In this document: piece by piece, positions 11,036-22,271 of the stretch | How the letters are laid out: each line of letters begins with the position of its first letter | How positions within the stretch are numbered: position 1 is the stretch's first letter | Assembly: GCF_002305875.1 (NCBI RefSeq) | Contig: NZ_CP022098.1 | Span: forward strand, 5,146,001-5,210,000 | DNA: 64,000 bases | Direction: 5' to 3' | Origin: Cystobacter fuscus | GTDB lineage: Bacteria; Myxococcota; Myxococcia; Myxococcales; Myxococcaceae | Position numbers and translations under genes: made by a program | Notes under the pieces: model-generated | What the model was told of the DNA's origin: nothing | Database searches by the model: none | The model's input: only the letters and a program-made list of their open reading frames with translations

Positions 11036-11074
11036 TTGCATACACGCGGGGCGCGGTGGTACATGCCGCGCCCC
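11036..11074 (+). promoter_or_regulatory. Candidate S10-operon promoter inside an inverted repeat
   Basis: The tuf-rpsJ gap holds a perfect 9-bp inverted repeat, GGGGCGCGG (11048-11056) and CCGCGCCCC (11066-11074). A weak -10-like TACATG (11060-11065) fills most of its loop, with TTGCAT (11036-11041) 18 bp upstream. The right arm plus TT matches the GC-rich sequence after the -10 of rpsL and of the secY candidate. It could be a stringently controlled promoter or a structured leader. Confidence 0.4.
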
Positions 11075-11155
11075 TTCGAAGAGACGGCTCTGTGACATCC
11101 AGGGGACGTTGGGCGTAGCGCCTCCATCAGAGGCCGTACAAAGAGGTTTTTGCGA

Positions 11156-11464
11156 ATGGCGACACAGAAGATCCGCATCCGGCTGAAGGCCTACGACTCC
11201 AAGCTCCTGGATCAGAGCGCTGGGGAGATCGTCGAGACGGCGCGGCGCACGGGCGCCAAGGTTGCCGGTCCGATCCCCCTGCCCACGCGCATCAACAAGT
11301 TCACGGTGCTGCGGTCGCCGCACGTGGACAAGAAGAGCCGCGAGCAGTTCGAGATCCGCACTCACAAGCGCCTGCTCGACATCCTCGAGCCCACCCAGCA
11401 GACGCTGGACGCGCTGATGAAGCTGGATCTGTCGGCCGGCGTTGACGTGGAGATCAAATCCTGA
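11156..11464 (+). CDS. rpsJ: 30S ribosomal protein S10
   Basis: Small-subunit protein, and NusE in antitermination complexes; 102 aa from ATG 11156 ([19 protein letters not shown]). A TTG two codons upstream is in frame but unneeded. The central [27 protein letters not shown] loop region is intact. The next gene, 51 bp on, is rplD rather than the expected rplC. Confidence 0.97.
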   Translation: MATQKIRIRLKAYDSKLLDQSAGEIVETARRTGAKVAGPIPLPTRINKFTVLRSPHVDKKSREQFEIRTHKRLLDILEPTQQTLDALMKLDLSAGVDVEIKS

Positions 11465-11515
11465 GGGACGGGGTAGGGCCCACCGGTTCCACTCCATTCC
11501 CCAGAGGAAATAGCC

Positions 11516-12139
11516 ATGGCGAAGTTCGACGTAGTCGATCTGGACTTGAAGAAGGTGTCGGAGCTCGAGCTCTCCGACGACATTTTCGGCGCCAAGCCGA
11601 ACGCGCACCTCTTCTATGAGGTGGCGAAGATGCAGCAGGTGAATCGTCGCCGCGGTACGGTGGCGGTGAAGAACACCTCGCTGGTGAGCGGTGGCGGCAA
11701 GAAGCCCTGGAAGCAGAAGGGTACCGGCCGCGCCCGCCAGGGTTCCATCCGCGCTTCCCACTGGGTGGGCGGCGGTAAGGCGATGGGTCCCAAGCCTCGG
11801 GATTACTTCTACCGTCCGCCCAAGAAGGTGCGGCGCGGTGCGCTCCGGGCGGCCCTGTCGCTGCGCGCCCAGGAGAAGACGCTCATCATCCTGGACGGCT
11901 TCAAGCTGGACGCGGCGAAGAGCAAGCAGGCGTTCGATGTGCTGACCAAGCGGCTGAAGCTGGCCGGCGCGCTGGTCATCGACGCCAAGGACAACATCAA
12001 CCTGCACCGCAGCGTGCGCAACCTGGCGAAGTTCGACGTGCTCCCGCCCGAGGGGCTGAACCTCGAGTCCGTCCTGCGCCACAAGCACCTGGTGGTGACT
12101 TCCGCGGCCATCAAGGCCATCGAGGGGGCGCTCTCGTGA
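11516..12139 (+). CDS. rplD: 50S ribosomal protein L4
   Basis: Exit-tunnel protein, 207 aa. The extended internal loop is recognisable from [19 protein letters not shown], and the C-terminal globular part is intact. Good AGAGGAAATAGCC ribosome-binding region before ATG 11516. Its stop overlaps the rplW GTG start (GTGA). Confidence 0.96.
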   Translation: MAKFDVVDLDLKKVSELELSDDIFGAKPNAHLFYEVAKMQQVNRRRGTVAVKNTSLVSGGGKKPWKQKGTGRARQGSIRASHWVGGGKAMGPKPRDYFYRPPKKVRRGALRAALSLRAQEKTLIILDGFKLDAAKSKQAFDVLTKRLKLAGALVIDAKDNINLHRSVRNLAKFDVLPPEGLNLESVLRHKHLVVTSAAIKAIEGALS

Positions 12140-12429
12140 ACGCTACCGACGTCATCAAGGGTCCGCTCATCACGGAGAAGCTGGACCAGGCCCGTGAGAA
12201 GTTCCGGCAGTACTCGTTCATCGTCGACAAGAAGGCCACCAAGTACGATGTGGCCAACGCCGTCGAGAAGCTCTTCAAGGTGAGCGTCGAGGGCGTCCGG
12301 ACCAACATCGTCCGCGGCAAGACCAAGCGCGTGGGGCGCTCGATCGGCAAGCGGCCGAACTTCAAGAAGGCGGTCGTCACCCTCAAGGAGGGGGACAAGA
12401 TCGAACTCTTCGAGGGAGGCGCGGTCTAG
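12136..12429 (+). CDS. rplW: 50S ribosomal protein L23
   Basis: Tunnel-exit protein that docks SRP and trigger factor, 97 aa. GTG start overlaps the rplD stop by four bases, indicating translational coupling. Family segments [11 protein letters not shown] and the basic loop [20 protein letters not shown] are present. Confidence 0.96.
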   Translation: MNATDVIKGPLITEKLDQAREKFRQYSFIVDKKATKYDVANAVEKLFKVSVEGVRTNIVRGKTKRVGRSIGKRPNFKKAVVTLKEGDKIELFEGGAV

Positions 12430-12461
12430 CGCACGGCGCTGACCGACGTTGAGGACCAACC

Positions 12462-13307
12462 ATGGGCATCAAGAAGTACAAGCCGACCTCCGCCGCCCGT
12501 CGTCTGATGACGGTGTCCGACTTCGCGGACATCACCAAGGACACGCCGGAGAAGAAGCTCACCGAGTCTCTGAAGAAGTCTGGCGGCCGCAACGTTCACG
12601 GCCACATCACCCGCCGTCACCAGGGTGGTGGACACAAGCGCCGCTACCGCGTCATCGACTTCAAGCGTCGTGACAAGGACGGCGTGCCGGCCAAGGTCGC
12701 CGCGGTGGAGTACGACCCGAACCGCTCGGCCAACATCGCCCTCCTGCACTACGCGGACGGCGAGAAGCGCTACATCATCGCCCCCGTCGACCTGAAGGTC
12801 GGGGACACCGTGATGGCGGGCGAGAACGCGGACATCCGTCCGGGCAACAGCCTGCCGCTCATCAACATCCCGGTCGGTACGGTCATCCACAACGTGGAGC
12901 TCAAGCCGGGCCGCGGTGCGCAGATCATCCGCTCGGCCGGCTCCTCGGGCCAGCTGATGGCGAAGGAAGGCCGCTACGCCCAGGTGCGTCTGCCCTCCGG
13001 CGCCGTGCGCATGGTGCAGATCGAGTGCCGCGCCACCGTGGGCCAGGTGGGCAACCTGGAGCACGAGATCATCCGCATCGGCAAGGCGGGTCGTAGCCGC
13101 TGGCTGGGCATCCGTCCCACCGTCCGCGGTCTGGCGATGAACCCCGTTGACCACCCGCACGGTGGTGGTGAGGGTAAGTCGGGCCAGGGTAACCCGCATC
13201 CGGTGTCGCCGTGGGGCCAGAAGACCAAGGGCCTGAGCACGCGCAAGAACAAGCGTACTGACAAGTTCATCGTGAGCGTCCGCCGTCCGGGCGCGCGCAG
13301 CCAGTAG
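12462..13307 (+). CDS. rplB: 50S ribosomal protein L2
   Basis: Large-subunit core protein near the peptidyl-transferase centre, 281 aa. Begins [16 protein letters not shown] and contains the diagnostic [18 protein letters not shown] segment with the essential histidine, and ends in a basic tail. ATG start 32 bp after rplW. Confidence 0.98.
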   Translation: MGIKKYKPTSAARRLMTVSDFADITKDTPEKKLTESLKKSGGRNVHGHITRRHQGGGHKRRYRVIDFKRRDKDGVPAKVAAVEYDPNRSANIALLHYADGEKRYIIAPVDLKVGDTVMAGENADIRPGNSLPLINIPVGTVIHNVELKPGRGAQIIRSAGSSGQLMAKEGRYAQVRLPSGAVRMVQIECRATVGQVGNLEHEIIRIGKAGRSRWLGIRPTVRGLAMNPVDHPHGGGEGKSGQGNPHPVSPWGQKTKGLSTRKNKRTDKFIVSVRRPGARSQ

Positions 13308-13322
13308 TCGAGGGTTTACACA

Positions 13323-13604
13323 ATGGCGCGTTCGATTAAGAAGGGTCCGTTCGTCGATGGTTACCTCGTCAAGAAGGTCGAGGACATGATCAAGACGAAC
13401 AAGAAGAGTGTCGTGAAGACGTGGTCCCGCCGTTCGACCATCCTTCCGGAGTTCGTGGGTCATACCTTCGCGGTGCACAACGGCCGCAAGTTCATCCCCG
13501 TCTTCGTGACCGAGAACATGGTGGGCCACAAGCTCGGCGAGTTCGCCCCGACGCGTACGTTCGGCGGTCACTCGGCGGAGAAGAAGGTCGCCAAGGGCAA
13601 GTAG
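13323..13604 (+). CDS. rpsS: 30S ribosomal protein S19
   Basis: Small-subunit head protein that pairs with S13, 93 aa. Begins [19 protein letters not shown] and has the signature [19 protein letters not shown] and [16 protein letters not shown]. Starts 15 bp after rplB. Confidence 0.97.
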   Translation: MARSIKKGPFVDGYLVKKVEDMIKTNKKSVVKTWSRRSTILPEFVGHTFAVHNGRKFIPVFVTENMVGHKLGEFAPTRTFGGHSAEKKVAKGK

Positions 13605-13644
13605 CCGGCCCCGCTGACAGGCGGCGTCCGCCAGAGGAGATGAC

Positions 13645-13989
13645 ATGGAGTCGAAGGCACATCTGAGGTTCCTGAGCATGTCGCCCCGGAAGGTTTCCAC
13701 CGTGGCGGCTCTCGTCCGCGGTAAGCCGGTGGGGCAGGCGCTCAACATCCTGCGCTTCACCAGCCGCGCCGCGGCGGTTCCCGTGGCCAAGCTCATCAAG
13801 AGCGCCGTGGCCAACGCGACCGACCTGTCCAAGGGCCAGGTCGACGTGGACAAGCTCGTGGTGAAGACGATTTCGGTGGATCAGGGTCCGACCCAGCGCC
13901 GCTACATGCCGCGCGCCATGGGCCGCGCCTCGCGCATCAACAAGAAGACCAGCCACATTCACGTGGTGCTGGCGGAGGCGGCCAAGTAG
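13645..13989 (+). CDS. rplV: 50S ribosomal protein L22
   Basis: Exit-tunnel protein whose hairpin lies near the macrolide site, 114 aa. Begins MESKAHLRFLSMSPRKVSTV; the hairpin region GPTQRRYMPRAMGRASRIN is intact, with no insertion or deletion of the type that gives macrolide resistance. Good GAGGAGATGAC before ATG 13645. Confidence 0.96.
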   Translation: MESKAHLRFLSMSPRKVSTVAALVRGKPVGQALNILRFTSRAAAVPVAKLIKSAVANATDLSKGQVDVDKLVVKTISVDQGPTQRRYMPRAMGRASRINKKTSHIHVVLAEAAK

Positions 13990-14037
13990 TTGGCCGCCCG
14001 CCGGGCGAACCACGCAACCGATTGAAGGAGACGCACG

Positions 14038-14703
<666 letters not shown>

Positions 14704-14760
14704 CCCCCTCGTGGGCCGCTCCGTGAGGCGCGGCCCGCTCGGGATTGAAGGACACCGACG

Positions 14761-15180
14761 ATGCTTCAGCCTGCTCGTACGAAGTTCCGCAAGATGCACA
14801 AGGGCCGCACGCCGGGTTTGGCGTACCGCGGCAGCGACCTCACCTACGGTGAGTACGGCCTCATGTCGCTCCAGCCGGGGTGGCTCACCTCCCGGCAGAT
14901 CGAGGCGGCCCGTATCGCGATGACGCGCCACATCAAGCGTGGCGGCAAGATCTGGATCCGCGTGTTCCCGGACAAGCCGATCACCAAGAAGCCCGCCGAG
15001 ACCCGTATGGGTACCGGTAAGGGTGGTGTGGAGTACTACGTGGCGGTGGTCAAGCCTGGCCGTATCCTCTATGAGATGGAGGGTATGACGCCCGAGGTGG
15101 CCACCAGCGCCCTGAAGTTGGCCCAGGCCAAGCTCCCGGTGCTGACGAAGATCGTCACCCGTAGCGAGCTGGCGCTCTAG
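14761..15180 (+). CDS. rplP: 50S ribosomal protein L16
   Basis: Central-protuberance base protein, 139 aa, [19 protein letters not shown] at the start and [19 protein letters not shown] in the middle, both typical. ATG start after GAAGGACACCGACG. Gap of 57 bp from rpsC. Confidence 0.97.
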   Translation: MLQPARTKFRKMHKGRTPGLAYRGSDLTYGEYGLMSLQPGWLTSRQIEAARIAMTRHIKRGGKIWIRVFPDKPITKKPAETRMGTGKGGVEYYVAVVKPGRILYEMEGMTPEVATSALKLAQAKLPVLTKIVTRSELAL

Positions 15181-15243
15181 TTCCGCCGCGGGCGGCCCCT
15201 TGGTGGTATGAGGGCCGCCCACTGGCTCTGAGGAGATTGGAAG

Positions 15244-15450
15244 ATGGCGACTGCGAAAGAACTCAAGGAGCTCTCGGCGGACGACCTGAAGCAGCGCGCG
15301 GCCGAACTGCGCGACACGCTGTTCCAGGATCAGCTCAAGCGGGCCACCGGCTCGCTGGACAACCCGTCCGAGCGCACCCAGCACAAGCGCGATCTGGCGC
15401 GCATCCTGACCGTCCTGGGAGAGAAGGCCCGGGCGGAGAAGAAGGCTTAG
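15244..15450 (+). CDS. rpmC: 50S ribosomal protein L29
   Basis: Small two-helix protein at the tunnel exit, 68 aa, with [22 protein letters not shown] and the family RVQ-like helix replaced by [35 protein letters not shown] precedes ATG 15244. Followed 11 bp later by rpsQ. Confidence 0.95.
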   Translation: MATAKELKELSADDLKQRAAELRDTLFQDQLKRATGSLDNPSERTQHKRDLARILTVLGEKARAEKKA

Positions 15451-15461
15451 GAGCTTTTCTC

Positions 15462-15776
15462 ATGGCTGAAGCGACTCAAACCACTCCCGCCACGACCCCC
15501 TCCCGCGGCCGTCCCAAGACCCGCGTGGGCATCGTGACCTCCAACAAGATGCAGAAGACGGTGGTGGTCACCGTCTCGCGCCGCGCTGCTCACCCCAAGT
15601 ACGGGAAGATCATGAGCCTGCGTGAGAAGTACAAGGCGCACGTCGAGGACCACGACTACCCGGCGAAGGTCACCATCAACGAGGGTGATCGCGTGCGCAT
15701 CGCCGAGACCCGTCCCGGCTCGAAGGACAAGCGCTGGCGCGTGGTCGAGGTGTTGGAGAAGACCAAGAACGTCTGA
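15462..15776 (+). CDS. rpsQ: 30S ribosomal protein S17
   Basis: Primary rRNA-binding protein with an OB fold, 104 aa, from ATG 15462 with AGGAGC upstream. The Thr/Pro-rich N-terminal extension ([19 protein letters not shown]) is longer than in E. coli. Core: [17 protein letters not shown] and [20 protein letters not shown] longer reading from 15237 overlaps rpmC in another frame and is not real. Confidence 0.95.
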   Translation: MAEATQTTPATTPSRGRPKTRVGIVTSNKMQKTVVVTVSRRAAHPKYGKIMSLREKYKAHVEDHDYPAKVTINEGDRVRIAETRPGSKDKRWRVVEVLEKTKNV

Positions 15777-15878
15777 GCCGTCCGAGCCCGCGCCCGCGCG
15801 CGGGGACCGTGGCTCGAGCCGCGCGGAGCCCCTCCGGATGGGATGGGGCCTGCAGCAAGCTGAGAGAGGAAATTCCAG

Positions 15879-16247
15879 ATGATTCAGATGACGAGCGTGC
15901 TCGACGTGGCCGACAACTCGGGCGCCAAGAAGGTGTTCTGCATCAAGGTGCTGGGTGGTTCCAAGCGCAAGTACGCGTCCATCGGCGATGTGATCGTCGT
16001 GTCGATCCGCGAGGCGCTGCCGAACTCGAAGGTGAAGAAGGGTGACGTGGCCAAGGCGGTCATCGTGCGCACCGCGCGCGAGGTGGGCCGTCCGGATGGC
16101 AGCTACATCAAGTTCGATGGCAACTCCGCCGTCCTCATCAACAAGGACATGGAGCCCATCGGGACGCGCATCTTCGGGCCGGTGGCCCGCGAGCTCCGCG
16201 CCCGTAAGTTCATGAAGATCATCTCGCTCGCTCCCGAGGTCCTCTAG
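15879..16247 (+). CDS. rplN: 50S ribosomal protein L14
   Basis: Large-subunit protein at the subunit interface, 122 aa, [20 protein letters not shown] at the start and [20 protein letters not shown] near the end. GAGAGGAAATTCCAG precedes the ATG. First gene of the spc group here, 102 bp after rpsQ. Confidence 0.97.
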   Translation: MIQMTSVLDVADNSGAKKVFCIKVLGGSKRKYASIGDVIVVSIREALPNSKVKKGDVAKAVIVRTAREVGRPDGSYIKFDGNSAVLINKDMEPIGTRIFGPVARELRARKFMKIISLAPEVL

Positions 16248-16284
16248 TAGGGCGTCAGGCGGTCCGCGAGGAGGGAGAGGAACC

Positions 16285-16620
16285 ATGGAGAAGCTCAAGG
16301 TTGGAGACACCGTGCAGGTCATCGCCGGCGCCGAGCGCTCGGAGAAGACCGAGGCGACCAAGCGCGGGAAGATCCTGAAGATCGACCGGGAGGCCCAGCG
16401 CGTGACCGTGGAGGGTCTGCGCCTGGTCAAGCGGCACCTGAAGAAGACCCCCCAGCAGCCCGAGGGCGGCATCGTCGAGAAGCCGGGCACGATCCACATC
16501 TCGGACGTGCAGCTGGTCTGCGCCAAGTGCGGCAAGCCGACCCGCGTCGGCATCCGCCTGGATGGGGACAAGAAGAAGCGGTTCTGCAAGCGCAAGGATT
16601 GCAACGGCCTGATTGACTAG
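16285..16620 (+). CDS. rplX: 50S ribosomal protein L24
   Basis: Assembly-initiating large-subunit protein with a KOW motif (GDTVQVIAGAERSEK), 111 aa. The C-terminus carries CAKC and a second pair in FCKRKDC, a possible zinc-binding set seen in some bacterial L24 proteins. GGAGAGGAACC precedes ATG 16285. A 179-bp gap to rplE follows, with no clear terminator. Confidence 0.95.
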   Translation: MEKLKVGDTVQVIAGAERSEKTEATKRGKILKIDREAQRVTVEGLRLVKRHLKKTPQQPEGGIVEKPGTIHISDVQLVCAKCGKPTRVGIRLDGDKKKRFCKRKDCNGLID

Positions 16621-16799
16621 GGTCGTGGGTTCAGGCATGTATGCGCGCCCTTTGCCCTGCCCGGGTGAGGGGAGGGCAGACGAGCGGGTGTTACCGGGGC
16701 TCCGAAGGACCCGTAGGGCTCCGGTGTTCGTAGTTTTCCATAGCGGTACTGATCGGCGCGCTGGGTCCACGGCCGCGCTCCGAAGCAGGGGACAAGACG

Positions 16800-17450
<651 letters not shown>

Positions 17451-17465
17451 CGAGGATCCGCACCC

Positions 17466-17651
17466 ATGGCCAAGCTCTCGAAGATCGCCCAGGCGAAGCG
17501 CAAGCCGAAGTTCTCTGTCCGCGCGTACAACCGCTGCCCGCTGTGCGGCCGCCCCCGCGCGTTCCTGCGCAAGTTCAACATGTGCCGCATCTGCTTCCGT
17601 CACCGCGCGCTGCGCGGTGAGGTCACCGGCGTCACCAAGTCGTCCTGGTAG
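17466..17651 (+). CDS. rpsN: 30S ribosomal protein S14, zinc-binding type
   Basis: Small-subunit head protein, 61 aa, the short C+ form with two CxxC pairs (CPLC and CRIC) that bind zinc. Starts [19 protein letters not shown] at an ATG 15 bp after rplE. Confidence 0.97.
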   Translation: MAKLSKIAQAKRKPKFSVRAYNRCPLCGRPRAFLRKFNMCRICFRHRALRGEVTGVTKSSW

Positions 17652-17829
17652 TTGGACGCGGGTGTCCGGGCGCCGAAGAGGCACCGGGGCACCCTGGTCC
17701 GCCCTGAAGAGGGTGGACCGCCCGCAGTAGAGCAGGGCAACCGTGGCGAACCCCTGGGATGGGCCCAGCAGGCGCGGCGGTTGCGAACGCGGAGTCGGCC
17801 AGGCCGCTCCGCATGGAAGGTAGCCATTC

Positions 17830-18231
17830 ATGTCGGTCGTCAACGATCCCATCGGCGACATGCTGACCCGCCTGCGCAACGGTTCCCGCGCGCGGCACGA
17901 CAAGGTCGTCATGCCCCACTCGAACCTCAAGGTCGAGATCATCAAGGTCCTCAAGGCGGAGGGCTTCATCGGGGACTACACCGTTCACGAGCGCAAGCCG
18001 CAGAACGAGATCTCCGTGCAGCTGAAGTACGGCCCGGACCGCGCCCCCGCCATCACCGGCATCCGCCGCATCTCCAAGCCCGGTCTGCGCCGTTACGTGA
18101 ACGTGCGTGAGATTCCCCAGGTTCTCGGGGGCTTGGGCATCTCCATCCTGTCCACCTCCAAGGGCGTGCTGGTGGATTCCGAAGCTCGCAAGCAGAAGGT
18201 CGGCGGCGAGCTGCTCTGCACCGTCTACTAG
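17830..18231 (+). CDS. rpsH: 30S ribosomal protein S8
   Basis: Primary 16S rRNA-binding protein and, in other bacteria, translational repressor of the spc operon; 133 aa. Starts [20 protein letters not shown] and ends with the signature [20 protein letters not shown]. Preceded by a 178-bp gap after rpsN in which nothing clear is seen. Confidence 0.97.
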   Translation: MSVVNDPIGDMLTRLRNGSRARHDKVVMPHSNLKVEIIKVLKAEGFIGDYTVHERKPQNEISVQLKYGPDRAPAITGIRRISKPGLRRYVNVREIPQVLGGLGISILSTSKGVLVDSEARKQKVGGELLCTVY

Positions 18232-18289
18232 CCAGCAGCGGTGAGGAGACCGTGGCTTGTGCCACGACCCGACACCGCACGAGGAAATC

Positions 18290-18859
18290 ATGAGTCGGAT
18301 TGGAAAGCTTCCGGTCAAGCTGGCGGACAAGACGAAGGCCACGGTCGTGGGCCGCCAGGTCAATTTCGAAGGCCCCAAGGGCAAGATGGTCGTTCAGCTT
18401 CCCGCCACGGGCGTGAAGGTGACGGTCGCCAACGGCGAGATCGTCGTGGAGCGCGAGAACGACTCGCGCGAGGCGCGCAGCCTGCACGGCCTGACGCGCA
18501 CGCTGCTGGCCAACGCGGCCAAGGGCGTGTCCGCGGGCTTCGAGCGTCGCCTGGACATCCGCGGCGTCGGTTTCCGCGCCGAGGTGAAGGGCAAGGCGAT
18601 CAACTTCCAGCTGGGCTACTCGCACCCGGTGGTGTTCAACCTTCCCGAGGGCGTGACGGCCGAGGTCGACAAGACCGCGCGCACCGAGGATGGTCTGCCC
18701 ACGCTGGGCCTGACGCTGCGCTCGGCGGACAAGGAAGTCCTCGGCGCCGCCGCGGTCAACATCCGGTCGCTGCGCCCGCCCGAGCCGTACAAGGGCAAGG
18801 GCATCAAGTACGCGACCGAGAAGATCCGCCGCAAGGAAGGCAAGACCGGTACCGCCTAG
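18290..18859 (+). CDS. rplF: 50S ribosomal protein L6
   Basis: Large-subunit protein near the GTPase centre, 189 aa from ATG 18290 (MSRIGKLPVKLADKTK), preceded by GAGGAAATC. C-terminal signature PPEPYKGKGIKYATEKIRRK is present. An in-frame start at 18257 would add 11 unrelated residues. Confidence 0.97.
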   Translation: MSRIGKLPVKLADKTKATVVGRQVNFEGPKGKMVVQLPATGVKVTVANGEIVVERENDSREARSLHGLTRTLLANAAKGVSAGFERRLDIRGVGFRAEVKGKAINFQLGYSHPVVFNLPEGVTAEVDKTARTEDGLPTLGLTLRSADKEVLGAAAVNIRSLRPPEPYKGKGIKYATEKIRRKEGKTGTA

Positions 18860-18955
18860 TCGGAGTGAACACCCAACCGCGGGGCGCCAGGTGGTGCCTC
18901 GCAATCATCCGGCGGTGGAAATCCCCATCACCGCCGGACGGAGAAGGAATCATCC

Positions 18956-19312
18956 ATGTCGAACAAGCTCGATCCGCGCATCAAGAGGAAGAACCGCATC
19001 CGCAAGAAGCTCTCCGGTTCCACGGAGCGCCCGCGGCTCACGGTCTACAAGAGCCTCAAGCACATCTACGCGCAGGTGGTGGACGACACCACGGGCCGCA
19101 CCCTGGCGTACGCCTCTTCGCTGTCCAAGGAACTCAAGGGCAAGGATGAGGGCGACAAGAAGGCCGACGCCAAGCGCGTGGGTACGCTGATCGCCGAGAA
19201 GTGCAAGGCGGCCAATGTCGAGGCGGTGGTGTTCGACCGCAACGGCTTCCCGTACCATGGTCGGATCGCCGCCGTGGCCGATGCCGCGCGCGAGGCCGGG
19301 CTCAAGTTCTAG
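18956..19312 (+). CDS. rplR: 50S ribosomal protein L18
   Basis: 5S rRNA-binding protein of the central protuberance, 118 aa. Basic N-terminus ([19 protein letters not shown]), core [20 protein letters not shown], and end [31 protein letters not shown] precedes the ATG. Confidence 0.96.
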   Translation: MSNKLDPRIKRKNRIRKKLSGSTERPRLTVYKSLKHIYAQVVDDTTGRTLAYASSLSKELKGKDEGDKKADAKRVGTLIAEKCKAANVEAVVFDRNGFPYHGRIAAVADAAREAGLKF

Positions 19313-19339
19313 ACACCTTTCGAAGAAGGAAGTTCCCAA

Positions 19340-19858
19340 GTGGCAACTCCGATCAATCCGAACGATCTCGACCTCACCGACCGCGTGGTGAACATCAACC
19401 GCGTCGCCAAGGTGGTGAAGGGCGGCCGGCGGTTCTCGTTCGCCGCCCTCGTGGTGGTGGGCGATGGCGCCGGTCACGTTGGCGTGGGGCTGGGCAAGGC
19501 CAACGAGGTTCCCGAGGCCATCCGCAAGGGTGGCGAGAACGCGAAGAAGAACCTGTTCCGCGTTCCGCTGCAGGGTCACACCATTCCTCACGAGGTGCTC
19601 GGGCACTTCGGCGCGGGCTGGGTGCTCCTGAAGCCGGCCGGTGAGGGTACGGGCGTCATCGCCGGTGGCGCGGTGCGCGCGGTCCTCGAGGCGGCGGGCA
19701 TCCGCAACATCCTCACCAAGAGCCAGGGCTCGCGCAATCCGCACAACGTGCTGAAGGCGACCGTGGCCGGCCTGAAGACGCTGCGCTCCCCGGAGCAGGT
19801 GTCGCGCCTGCGTGGCAAGGACGTGGGTCCCACGAAGTCCGAAGAGGCGAGGGGCTAA
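19340..19858 (+). CDS. rpsE: 30S ribosomal protein S5
   Basis: Accuracy and helicase-site protein, 172 aa, GTG start after GAAGGAAG. Contains [20 protein letters not shown], where the spectinomycin-contact loop is of normal form, and [13 protein letters not shown]. Ends two bases before the rpmD start. Confidence 0.97.
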   Translation: MATPINPNDLDLTDRVVNINRVAKVVKGGRRFSFAALVVVGDGAGHVGVGLGKANEVPEAIRKGGENAKKNLFRVPLQGHTIPHEVLGHFGAGWVLLKPAGEGTGVIAGGAVRAVLEAAGIRNILTKSQGSRNPHNVLKATVAGLKTLRSPEQVSRLRGKDVGPTKSEEARG

Positions 19859-19860
19859 TC

Positions 19861-20124
19861 ATGGCGATCAAGGTCAAGTTGACGAAGAGCGCCGCGGGTT
19901 CGTCCGTGGATCAGCTCGCGACCATCGCGAGCCTCGGACTGAAGAAGTTCGGCTCCGAGCGGCTCCTGCAGGACACGCCGGCCATCCGCGGCATGGTGAA
20001 CAAGGTCCGTCACCTGGTGACGGCCGAGACGGTGCAGGGTGATGCTCCCAAGGCCACCCGCCGCAAGCCTCGGAAGATCCGGGCCCGGGACGCCGCGCGC
20101 GCCCGCCAGGCCTCGAAGGCCTAG
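19861..20124 (+). CDS. rpmD: 50S ribosomal protein L30 with basic C-terminal tail
   Basis: Large-subunit protein, 87 aa against about 60 usual; the extra part is an Arg/Ala-rich tail ([19 protein letters not shown]). Core: [20 protein letters not shown] and [16 protein letters not shown] only two bases after the rpsE stop, so coupled. Confidence 0.95.
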   Translation: MAIKVKLTKSAAGSSVDQLATIASLGLKKFGSERLLQDTPAIRGMVNKVRHLVTAETVQGDAPKATRRKPRKIRARDAARARQASKA

Positions 20125-20141
20125 GGAAGAGGACTCAGACA

Positions 20142-20660
20142 ATGTCGACGACGCTCAACAATCTGAAGCGGCCCGAGGGCTCCTGGCACCGCAAGAAGCG
20201 CGTGGGCCGTGGCCAGGGTAGCGGTCTGGGCAAGACGGCCGGCCGCGGTGGCAAGGGCCAGAAGGCTCGTACCGGCAACATGCGGTTCGAGGGTTTCGAA
20301 GGTGGTCAGAGCCCGCTGCAGCGCCGGCTGCCGAAGTTCGGCTTCACGTCGCCCAACCGGACCATCTACGCGGTGGTGAACCTGTCGGACCTCGAGGGCT
20401 TCGACGCGGGCGCCACGGTGGACGTGGCCGCGCTGGAGAAGCAGGGTCTGGTCAAGGGCCGCTACGACGGCGTGAAGGTGCTCGGCAACGGCTCGCTCAC
20501 CAAGAAGCTGACCCTTCGGGTCCACAAGCTCTCGGCGGCGGCTCGTGAGGCCATCGAGAAGGCGGGCGGTACGGCGGAGGAGCTTCCGCTGGTGGCGCAC
20601 AAGCCCGAGTCCGCCGTCAAGGCCCACTCGGGCAAGGGTGTCAAGCAGGCCCGGAAGTGA
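20142..20660 (+). CDS. rplO: 50S ribosomal protein L15
   Basis: Late-assembly large-subunit protein, 172 aa. Gly/Arg/Lys-rich N-terminal arm ([19 protein letters not shown]) and C-terminal globular part [17 protein letters not shown] are typical. GGAAGAGGACTCAGACA precedes ATG 20142. Confidence 0.96.
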   Translation: MSTTLNNLKRPEGSWHRKKRVGRGQGSGLGKTAGRGGKGQKARTGNMRFEGFEGGQSPLQRRLPKFGFTSPNRTIYAVVNLSDLEGFDAGATVDVAALEKQGLVKGRYDGVKVLGNGSLTKKLTLRVHKLSAAAREAIEKAGGTAEELPLVAHKPESAVKAHSGKGVKQARK

Positions 20661-20707
20661 GGGCGGGGCGAGTAACACTCCCAGTGGTGCTCGCCTTCCC
20701 ATCCGTG

Positions 20708-20725
20708 TAGGATTCCGCGCCCCTT
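20708..20725 (+). promoter_or_regulatory. Candidate secY promoter -10 and GC-rich discriminator
   Basis: TAGGAT (20708-20713) followed by TCCGCGCCCCTTT, closely matching the sequence after the -10-like elements of rpsL and rpsJ. No good -35 is visible at 16-18 bp, so a promoter here is tentative. It would allow secY-adk to be expressed partly independently of the spc genes. Confidence 0.35.
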
Positions 20726-20786
20726 TCCGAATTCGGATTGGGGCGCTGCTGTTCTCGCAGAAACCTTTTTAGGGGATGGATCCCAC

Positions 20787-22133
20787 GTGGCTCTGAACGC
20801 CTTCGCCAACGTCTTCCGCATCGCGGAGTTGCGTAGTCGGCTCATCTATACGCTGATGCTGCTCGCGGTGTACCGCATCGGCATCTTCATCAACACGCCC
20901 GGGGTGGATCGGGCGGCGATGAACGCGTTCATGGACGCCCAGCGCCAGTCGGGTGGCCTGTTCTCGCTCTTCAACCTGTTCTCCGGCGGCGCCCTGAACC
21001 AGATGTCCATCTTCGGTCTGGGCATCATGCCGTACGTGTCCGCCTCCATCATCATCCAGCTGCTCGCCGTGGTGGTGCCGAGCCTGGAGCGGCTGCAGAA
21101 GGAAGGCGCGGGCGGCCGGCAGAAGATCAACCAGTACACCCGCTACGGCACCATCGTGCTGTCCACCATCCAGGGCATCGGCATCTCGCGCTGGCTGGCG
21201 TCGCTGGGCCGCTCCGATGCGGGGCAGAGCGGGTTCAACCAGGTGGTGGTGCCCAACGACAACCTCTGGTTCACCTTCATGACCGTCATCAGCCTGACGG
21301 CGGGCACCGCGTTCATCATGTGGCTGGGCGAGCGCATCACCGAGCGCGGCATTGGCAACGGCATCTCGCTCATCATCTTCGCGGGCATCGTCGCGGGCCT
21401 GTTGCCCAGCGGCAAGACGCTGCTGGACCTGGTGCAGCAGGAAGTGGTCAGCATGGCCGCCGTGCTCGCCCTGCTGGTCTTCATGGTGGGCGTGGTGGGC
21501 GTGGTGGTCTACGTCGAGCGCGGGATGCGGCGCATCCCGGTGCAGTACGCGAAGCGGATGGCCGGGCGGCGCATGTTCGCCGGTCAGGCGACCTACTTCC
21601 CCATGAAGGTCAACACCGCGGGCGTCATCCCGCCCATCTTCGCGGGCGCGATCCTGTCCTTCCCGGCGACGCTGGGCACGTGGTTCCCGTTCCTGCAGGG
21701 GCTTCAGCGCAGCATCGAGAGCAGCCCCTGGGTGTACAACGGCCTGTTCGTGCTCTTCATCGTCTTCTTCTCGTTCTTCTACACGGCGCTGACCTTCCGG
21801 CCGGACGACGTGGCGGACAACATCAAGAAGCAGGGTGGCTACATCCCGGGAATCCGTCCGGGCCGTCAGACCGCGGACTTCATCGAGGGCGTCCTCAACC
21901 GCATCACCTTCGGTGGAGCCATCTACCTGGCCGCCATCTGCGTGATTCCGTCCATCATCACCAACCTGCTCAACGTGCGTTTCACCTTCGGCGGCACGGC
22001 CTTGCTGATCGTCGTGGGCGTGGCACTCGACACGGTGCAGCAGATCGAAGGCCATCTCATCAGCCGCAACTACGAGGGTTTCGCGGGTCCGCGTGGTCCG
22101 AGGATCCGTGGCCGGGTTCGCGTCGCGGCCTAG
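20787..22133 (+). CDS. secY: Protein translocase subunit SecY
   Basis: Central channel of the Sec translocon in the inner membrane, 448 aa, GTG start after AGGGGATGG. About ten hydrophobic segments are seen, including the plug-region GLFSLFNLFSGGALNQMSIF, the first signature MPYVSASIIIQLL and the cytoplasmic loop before VNTAGVIPPIFAGAILSFP. The C-terminal basic tail RGRVRVAA is short. Located after rplO as in most bacteria. Confidence 0.97.
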   Translation: MALNAFANVFRIAELRSRLIYTLMLLAVYRIGIFINTPGVDRAAMNAFMDAQRQSGGLFSLFNLFSGGALNQMSIFGLGIMPYVSASIIIQLLAVVVPSLERLQKEGAGGRQKINQYTRYGTIVLSTIQGIGISRWLASLGRSDAGQSGFNQVVVPNDNLWFTFMTVISLTAGTAFIMWLGERITERGIGNGISLIIFAGIVAGLLPSGKTLLDLVQQEVVSMAAVLALLVFMVGVVGVVVYVERGMRRIPVQYAKRMAGRRMFAGQATYFPMKVNTAGVIPPIFAGAILSFPATLGTWFPFLQGLQRSIESSPWVYNGLFVLFIVFFSFFYTALTFRPDDVADNIKKQGGYIPGIRPGRQTADFIEGVLNRITFGGAIYLAAICVIPSIITNLLNVRFTFGGTALLIVVGVALDTVQQIEGHLISRNYEGFAGPRGPRIRGRVRVAA

Positions 22134-22271
22134 TCCAGCTGCCGCTTCGCGGGCGCTCCTCCCCCTCGCCCCGGGGAGGGGCGCTTCGCCGTTCCTGGGG
22201 TGCAACGAGCAGCGGGAAAAGGGTGGCTTATGGCCCCCCGCGCTCCTTCCTGACGAGCTGAGAGAGAACAC

